Shown here: positions 45,601 through 53,385 of the stretch, in pieces
How positions within the stretch are numbered: the first letter of the stretch is position 1
How the letters are laid out: the number at the start of each line of letters is the position of its first letter
Origin: Symbiodinium natans
Lineage: Eukaryota; Sar; Dinophyceae; Suessiales; Symbiodiniaceae
Assembly (NCBI GenBank): GCA_905221605.1
Contig: CAJNDS010001202.1
Location: 507,354 to 571,353, forward strand
Reading direction: 5' to 3'
Length of the DNA stretch: 64,000 bases
Translations under genes and position numbers: made by a program
The notes under the pieces: model-generated
What the model saw: the letters and a program-made list of their open reading frames with translations, nothing else
Told to the model about the DNA's origin: nothing
The model's database searches: none

Positions 45601-48600
45601 TGGGGGGGCGCAGCCCCAGCCCCATTTGCAAACACCCTGCTCACATGATGGGTGTCAACAAGTTTCTTGGGCTTTGAAGCACGCTCTGCACGGCTTAAAA
45701 AAAGCGGGGGGGTTGGGGGGGGGGCAGCCCCCCCCCCATTTGCAAACACAATGCTCACACGATGTTTTTCAACTAGTTTCTTGGGCTTTGAAGCACGCTT
45801 GGTGCGGCTTAAAAGAAGCGTGGGGGGGTCACGCTCTGCACGGCTCAAAAAAAAAGGCGGGGGGGTTTGGGGGGGCGCAGCCCCCCCCCCCCACTTGCAA
45901 ACACAATGTTTTTTCAACTAGTTTCTTGGGCTTTGAAGCACGCCTGGTTAGGGTTTAGGGTTTAGGGTTTAGGGTTTAGGGTTTAGGGTTTAGGGTTTAG
46001 GGTTTAGGGTTTAGGGTTTAGGGTTTAGGGTTTAGGGTTTAGGGTTTAGGGTTTAGGGTTTAGGGTTTAGGGTTTAGGGTTTAGGGTTAGGTTTAGGGTT
46101 TAGGGTTTAGGGTTTAGGGTTTAGGGTTTAGGGTTTAGGGTTTAGGGTTTAGGGTTTAGGGTTTAGGGTTTAGGGTTTAGGGTTTAGGGTTTAGGGTTTA
46201 GGGTTTAGGGTTTAGGGTTTAGGGTTTATTTAGGGTTTAGGGTTTAAGGTTTAGGGTTTAGGGTTCAGGGTTCAGGGTTCAGGGTTCAAGGTTAGGGTTT
46301 AGGGTTTAGGGTTTAGGGTTTAGGGTTTAGGGTTTAGGGTTTAGGGTTTAGGGTTTAGGGTTTAGGGTTTAGGCTTCCTTCCTTCCTTCTTTCCTTCCTT
46401 CCCTCCTTCCTTCCTTTCTGCCTTCCTTCCTTTGGTCCTTCTTCCTTCCTTCCTTCCTTTCTTCCTGTCTTTCTTTCCTTCTTTCCTTCTAAAACCTACA
46501 AGAAATAACGCTTTCCTATGAAAATACAGAGGGAATTACGGCTTTTCGTACGAAAAACCACGAAAATGCATCAAATCCTTTAAAAAATATAGAGGGAATG
46601 GTGGTTTTCTTAAGACAAACCAAGAAAATCGACAAAAAAAACCAAAAATAGGCCCTCCCCTCAAAACGCTTGGAAACTTTACGGGAGTTTAGGGGCCTCG
46701 AGAAACTTAGAAACTTTAGGTGAGTTTAAGGGCCTCAGATTGCTCAGAGACGTTAAGGGAGTTTAGGGGCCTCAAGAAACCGAGAAACTTTAAGAGGGTT
46801 CAGGGGCGTGAAAACACTTCGAGACTTAAGGGAGTTTAGGGGCCTCAAAACGCTTAGAGACTAGGGGCATCAGGGAACTTAGAAGCTTTACACTTATTAG
46901 AGACTTCAAGGACGGGCCTCAAAACGCCTAGAGACTTCAATGAAGTTTAGGAGCTTCAAGAAACTTAGCAACTTTAAGTTAGTTAAGGTGCCTCAGATTG
47001 CTTCCTTCCTTCCTTCCTTCCTTCCTTCCTTCCTTCCTTCCTTCCTTCCTTCCTTCCTTCCTTCCTTCCTTCCTGCCCTCCCTCCTTCCTTCCTTCCTTC
47101 CTTCTTGCCCTCCCTCCTTCCTTCCTTCCTTCCTTCCTGCCTTCCGTCCCTCCCTTCCTCCTCCCTTCCCTCTTGTCCTCCTATCTGAAAAAGGAAAGTT
47201 TTTTTTTTTGATTGGAGAAAAGTTTTTTTTTGATTGGAAAAAAGTTTTTTCTTGATTGGAAAAAAGTTTTTTTTTGATTGGCATCCCCGCCCCCGCGACC
47301 TTTTCACAGCCTAGTTTTGGTCAAGGGGGGGTGGTATTTTTCAATCTTAAAGGCAAAATAGTCTTCGGAGACCCCCCCCTTGCCTCAAACTCCGACCCCC
47401 CCTTGAGAGGGAAAGTTTGCCTCCAAAAACACCCCAAATGAGGGGGACCCCAGGATCGGCCCGGGTCCCTATTTAAAATGTGATTTTTTAGTACTGAAAT
47501 CGACGGTCCCAGGTGGGCTCTCGTTTTCTGGATTTTTTCACCAAAACGGCCCCTCCCAGCCAAGAGGAAGCAAGTCCCCGGGCCTCCCCGGAATATTAAA
47601 TTACGAAGCCAGGCCTCCCCGGAATACTAAATTACGAAGCCGGGTTTCACCGGAATACTAAATTACGAAGCCGGGCCTCCCCGGAATACTAAATTACGAA
47701 GCCGGGCCTCCCCGGAATACTAAATTACGAAGCCGGGCCTCCCCGTAATACTAAATTACGAAGCCGGGCCTCCCCGGAATACTAAATTACGAAGCCGGGC
47801 CTCCCCGGAATACTAAATTACGAAGCCGGGCTTCCCCAGAATACTAAATTACGAAGCCGGGCCTCCCCGGAATACTAAATTACGAAGCCGGGCCTCCCCG
47901 GAATATTAAATTACGAAGCAGGGCCTCCCCGGAATACTAAATTACGAAGCCGGGCTTCCCCGGAATACTAAATTACGAAGCCGGGCCTCCCCGGAATACT
48001 AAATTACGAAGCCGGGCCTCCCCGGAATACTAAATTACGAAGCCGGGCTTCCCCGGAATACTAAATTACGAAGCCGGGCCTCCCCAGAGAGGCCCCTGAA
48101 CCCTAAATCCTAAATCCTAAATCCTAAATCCTAAATCCTAAATCCTAAATCCTAAATCCTAAATCCTAAATCCTAAATCCTAAATCCTAAATCCTAAATC
48201 CTAAATCCTAAAATCCTAAATCCTAAATCCTAAATCCTAGATCCTAAATCCTAAATCCTAAATCCTAAATCCTAAACGACCAAACCGGGAGTACGACCCC
48301 ATTAAGGTTTAAATATACATAGGTAGAGAGGGTTTAGGGTTTAGGGTTTGGGGTTTAGGGTTTAGGGTTTAGGGCTTAGCCGCTTCATAGCATTAACGCA
48401 CCACCCTACCTGGGGTCTTTGGTATAAGCACAAGAAAGCCCCTGAACCCGTCAAGCCCTCTAAACTCTGCAAAACCCTAACCCCATAAACCATATAAACC
48501 CTGCGAGCCCTAAACCCTAAACCCTAAACCCCCACACACACACACACACACACGGAGATAAGAGAGTAAACTCTCACTGGCTTCCCTGTCCGAAGATCTT

Positions 48601-49756
48601 ATGCATGGTGACGAAATTGTGGCCGATGTCCCAAGGTGCAAGCCATCTGGAGCGTTCGGACTTGAAATTATTTGAGGACCGAGGATTCCGGGTTTTGAGG
48701 GTACATGATGTCACAAGCAGTATAGTGGATACCAGCTGCAACAACTTGCCCAGGTACTCCACGCGCAGGTACGTTTTCCTGCCCGATGACATAGAGCTTC
48801 GTTGGCGCGAGCTATGTCAAAGGACCTCGCGCCCCCTGCATAAAACACATTCACCGTCAGTCTTCTATACGAAATGTCCGGCCAAGCCTCAGAGACTTTC
48901 CAAAACCCTTAGCTTAGAATCAGGGTGCACACACACACGCCCCTCGGTCAGAGGGGACGGCCCAAAACATGCGGTACTTCCGACAACGGGAAAGTGAAAG
49001 AAGACATGGCGTCACACAGATCCTAGCAACTAAAAAAAAGAAAAGGTTAAGGCTGAATAAGGAGCCGAGCATCGCCAATCCATCCATAAAATTCCATTGG
49101 CGCTAAGGCCTCTATTGCGGTCCGGAGGACCTCCATTAGGCCCCACCTCGGGCCACACGGGTGCTAAGACCCACCATTCTTGCTCTTGGGACTAGCCCTC
49201 TGTTGCCCATCCACCTGAAAGTTACTCATCGCTCGAGAGCGGTCTAGTGGGCTCCATGCGTGGCACTAGGCCTCTCGACCCAACCTGCCAGGTTATTGGG
49301 CCTCCATGGTACCATGGTGAGTCGCACAACGACCCGTACAGCTCCCTCGCGGGATAACTGCGATTGGCAACAAGGCCACACACGGAGATAAGAGAGTAAA
49401 CTCTCACTGGCTTCCCTGTCCGAAGATCTTATGCATGGTGACGAAATTGTGGCCGATGTCCCAAGGTGCAAGCCATCTGGAGCGTTCGGACTTGAAATTA
49501 TTTGAGGACCGAGGATTCCGGGTTTTGAGGGTACATGATGTCACAAGCAGTGTAGTGGATACCAGCTGCAACAACTTGCCCAGGTACTCCACGCGCAGGT
49601 ACGTTTTCCTGCCCGATGACATAGAGCTTCGTTGGCGCGAGCTATGTCAAAGGACCTCGCGCCCCCTGCATAAAACACATTCACCGTCAGTCTTCTATAC
49701 GAAATGTCCGGCCAAGCCTCAGAGACTTTCCAAAACCCTTAGCTTAGAATCAGGGT

Positions 49757-49799
<43 letters not shown>

Positions 49800-52700
49800 G
49801 GAATCGCCCTAGAAGCCGTGAACCCTGCACCCTAAACCCTAACCGCAAAACCCTAAACCCTATAAACCCTATAAACCCTATAAATCCCATAAACCCTCTA
49901 AACCCCAATCAACCCTATACAAACCCTATAAACCCCATAAACCCTATAACAACCCTACAAAAGCCCTAATATAAACCCTATGAACCCTATAAACCCTAAA
50001 CACTCCTGCGGCCAAGGTAGCAGGTTGTCGTTGTAAGGGCCGTGCTGGTGCAGAGGAATGGCCCGTGAGCCTTGAGGCGCTACGAAGAGCACCTGGGGGC
50101 TTTCTTGGGTTTGGGGTTTAGGGTTTGGGGTTTAGGGCTTAGGGTTTGGGGTTTAGGGTTTAGGGTTTGGGGTTTAGGGTTTAGGGTTTCTGGTTTAAGG
50201 TCTAGGGTTGAGGAGCTCACCCTAAAACCAGAGGATGTTGCTTAGACCTGCTGTTTCGGGCTAAGGGGTTTGGGGTAAGCCCCATACAGTCCCCAGAATT
50301 AGCTGGTTGCGAGGAGTTGTTGAAGGTTTGGGGTCTAAGGTTTGGGCTTTGTCCAGGCCATCAACACATTTTGCTCGCCTAAACCCTGAACCCTAAACCC
50401 TAAACCCTGAACCCTAAACCCTGAACCCTAAACCCTAAACCCTGCACCCAACGTTTCCAGACTTCGTTTCTTATTCAGGCTGTGGGCTTTAGTAGGTGTG
50501 CTTCCCCCCTTGAAGCATACCCATGACGCCTAGAGCCTGAACACTAAACCACTGAACCCTGAAAGCCTAAGCCCCAGACTAAGCCCTAAACCGGCCTAAA
50601 CCCTAAACCCTAAACCCTCAACCCTAAACCCTAAACCCTAAACTCCCGCAAAGAGAGGGAAAGGCGAGAGGCCGGATACATCTGCTTGAACTGCGGGCTG
50701 TTGGGGCGGCCGTCGGCCGCCTCAGAGAAGCTGCCAACCAAGATACCCCCAGTCCTAACTTTTCGGGTTTAGGGTTTAGGGGTTTAGGGGGTTGAGGGTT
50801 TAGGGTTTAGGGTTTAGGGGTTTAGGGGTTTAGGGGTTTAGGGGTTTAGGGGTTTAGGGGTTTAGGGGTTTAGGGGTTTAGGGGTTTAGGGGTTTAGGGG
50901 TTTAGGGGTTTAGGGGGTTAGGGGTTTAGGGGTTTAGGGGTTTAGGAGTGTAGGGCTTAGGGGTTTCGGGTTGAGGTTTGAGGCGTTTTGGGGCTTGCTG
51001 CGAAGTCAAGGATTGACTTGAGAGTGTCAGCTATAGACTCCTTCGCAGGCCTTAACCGACAATGCCGGTTAAGACCCTAACCCCTAACCCCTAACCCCTA
51101 ACCCCTAATCCGTAACCCGTAAACCCAAACCCAAGGCCAGGAAGCGGAGCCTTCGGGTACGGGCTTTCGGGTTTCGTCTTTTTAGGGTTTAGGGTTAGGG
51201 TTCGGGTCTATAGGGTTTAGGGCTTCCTCTTTTCGGGTTTAGGCATTTAGAGTTGGGGCATCGGAGGTTCTGTTCTGCCTTCCGGGCTCAGCCGGGTTTA
51301 GGGGCTTAGGCTTTTGGGGTTCAGGGTCCGAGAACAACCCCGGCATCCAGGAACAGGATGGGGAGAAGACCAGACCGCTGAAGCCCCAAACTAAACCCAT
51401 AAACCCTAAACATAAACCCTAAACCCTAAACCCTAAACCCTAGACACGAAGCTTGCAGCATCGAGGCAGGAAGTGGGCCAAGGTTGACGCACCATTTTGA
51501 CCCCCTAAAACGTAAAGGCCTAAGTCTTGAGGGCCTTCTTTCTTTTCTGCTGCATGATAGTGGGCCCCCTAAACCCCAAACCCCAAACCCTAAACCCCAA
51601 ACCCCAAACCCTAAACCCCAAACCCTAAACCCTAAACCCCAAACCCTAAACCCTAAACCCCTCAAAAGCCCCTAACAACCCCAAGACCGGGCAGAGAGGC
51701 GAAGGCCAGGAGCCGCTTCAAGACACGGCTGCCCTCTGCGAACCTCATCTTCGGCTTCTCAGTTTAGGGTTTAGGGTTTAGGGTTTAGGGTTTGGGGTTT
51801 GGGGTTTCGGGTTTAGGGTTTCGGGTTTGGGGTTTGGGGTTTGGGGTTTCGGGTTTAGGGTTTGGGTTTCTGGTTCAGGGTTTAGGGTTTAGGGTATATG
51901 GTTTAGGGTTTAGGGTTTAGGGTTGGCGGGGGGGTCTTAGGGTAGTTTCCTGGTCGCTTCTCTAGGCTTCGAGTGCTGGGTGGGATGAGGGATTCAGGTT
52001 TATTGGGGCTTATCAGGGCTTTTGGGGGGTGCTCAGGGTTGAGGGGGTGTTTAGGGTGTAGGGGCTTTGCGGGTGCTTGGCTTGAGGCTCCACCCCAAAG
52101 GCACCCTCCAGCCTCAGAGACTTCGAGCTCTAAACACGCTAGGGTTGCTGAGCAAGAAAGGTCCCTCCATGATCACACGGAGAAGAGTACACCCCCAAAC
52201 AACAGGCACGAGTGGACACCCCTCCTGGGTAACTGTAGCCGCCGGGCCCCTGTCTCGGAAACCTTCGAACCCCAAAAGCCCGGAGAAGCCCCCCCCCCCC
52301 CCCTTCTACAAGAACCCAGCGAGGGAGCAAGTCGGGGCAGGCGGACTCGTAAAACTCCTGTGCGCTGACCATGACTGGGAAGATGTAATCCACGATCTGG
52401 TCCTTGTACCTTCAGACGGCTTAGGGAGCTGGGGGCCTGAATATAGGGCTCAGGATTCAAGAGGCTGCGAGTTCCGGTGTTCAACGAGGCCACCTCCCCC
52501 TACGTCCGAACTGCGATACCGTAGAAAGGTCTTCCCCTAAAAAAACCAAGGTCTCTTAACTCTCAGATCGAAGGTAACAGGTAACCGCCTAGGCGCACAC
52601 CAGAGTGGCTCTTTCCTTTGGCGATGATCTGCGCGTCCAGAGGCAAATCTGCAACGTACTCCTCTCCGCTGGATGGTCATGGGGGAAGTCGGGACTTGGG

Positions 52701-53339
52701 TACTCTGGAGGGGGGATACAAGATACCTGCTCTTACTCCCGAGCTCCCGAACGAGACGGGGTGTTCCGGGTCTAGACCTTCATAGTACCTGCGCAGGGTC
52801 GGATGGGGCGAGGGAGTGCGAGGAATTTCAGGCTCTTCTTACAGGCAGTGCGGTCCATTTCGGATCACCCGAAGCACCCAACCCCTAAACCCTAAACCCT
52901 CAACTCTCAACCCTCAACCCTCAACCCTGCACTCAACCCTCAACCCTCAACCCGAAACCAGGATTAACCGTGTAAACGAGAACTCCTATCAAAATATAAG
53001 GAAACTAGGGAGTGAAACGAGTGCGTGACGCATGATTTTAATTGGGGTTTTCGTGGGACGGGCGTATTCTATCACAGGTTAACTCCTAGAAAGTGAAGTG
53101 AATAAGCGAGAGAAACGAGCGCAATGAACGGCCCGCGGTTTTAGTATTCACGTGTCATGACTTCCTTCACGCGGTTCTTTCTTATTATTACAGTGAGCTT
53201 GCGAACCGCGTAAACGAGAAAACGAAACTAAATTATCAACTTGTGCATGAATTTAGTGAGTGAACGAGTGAGCGCCCGAATGATTACATCCTAGATCCAA
53301 AGGTGAAAGCATAAAGTGAGTAAAAGGGCGCATGAAACC

Positions 53340-53385
<46 letters not shown>

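Noticed and set aside
43365-45958. Frames with QLVSWALKHAW or CFSTSFLGFEARL repeats
   Set aside because: Products of the G/C-tract satellite, broken at each tract length change.
46940-47307. Pro-Ser-Phe-Leu or Lys-Glu-Gly-Arg repeat proteins
   Set aside because: (CCTT)n and GATTGGAAAA repeats only.
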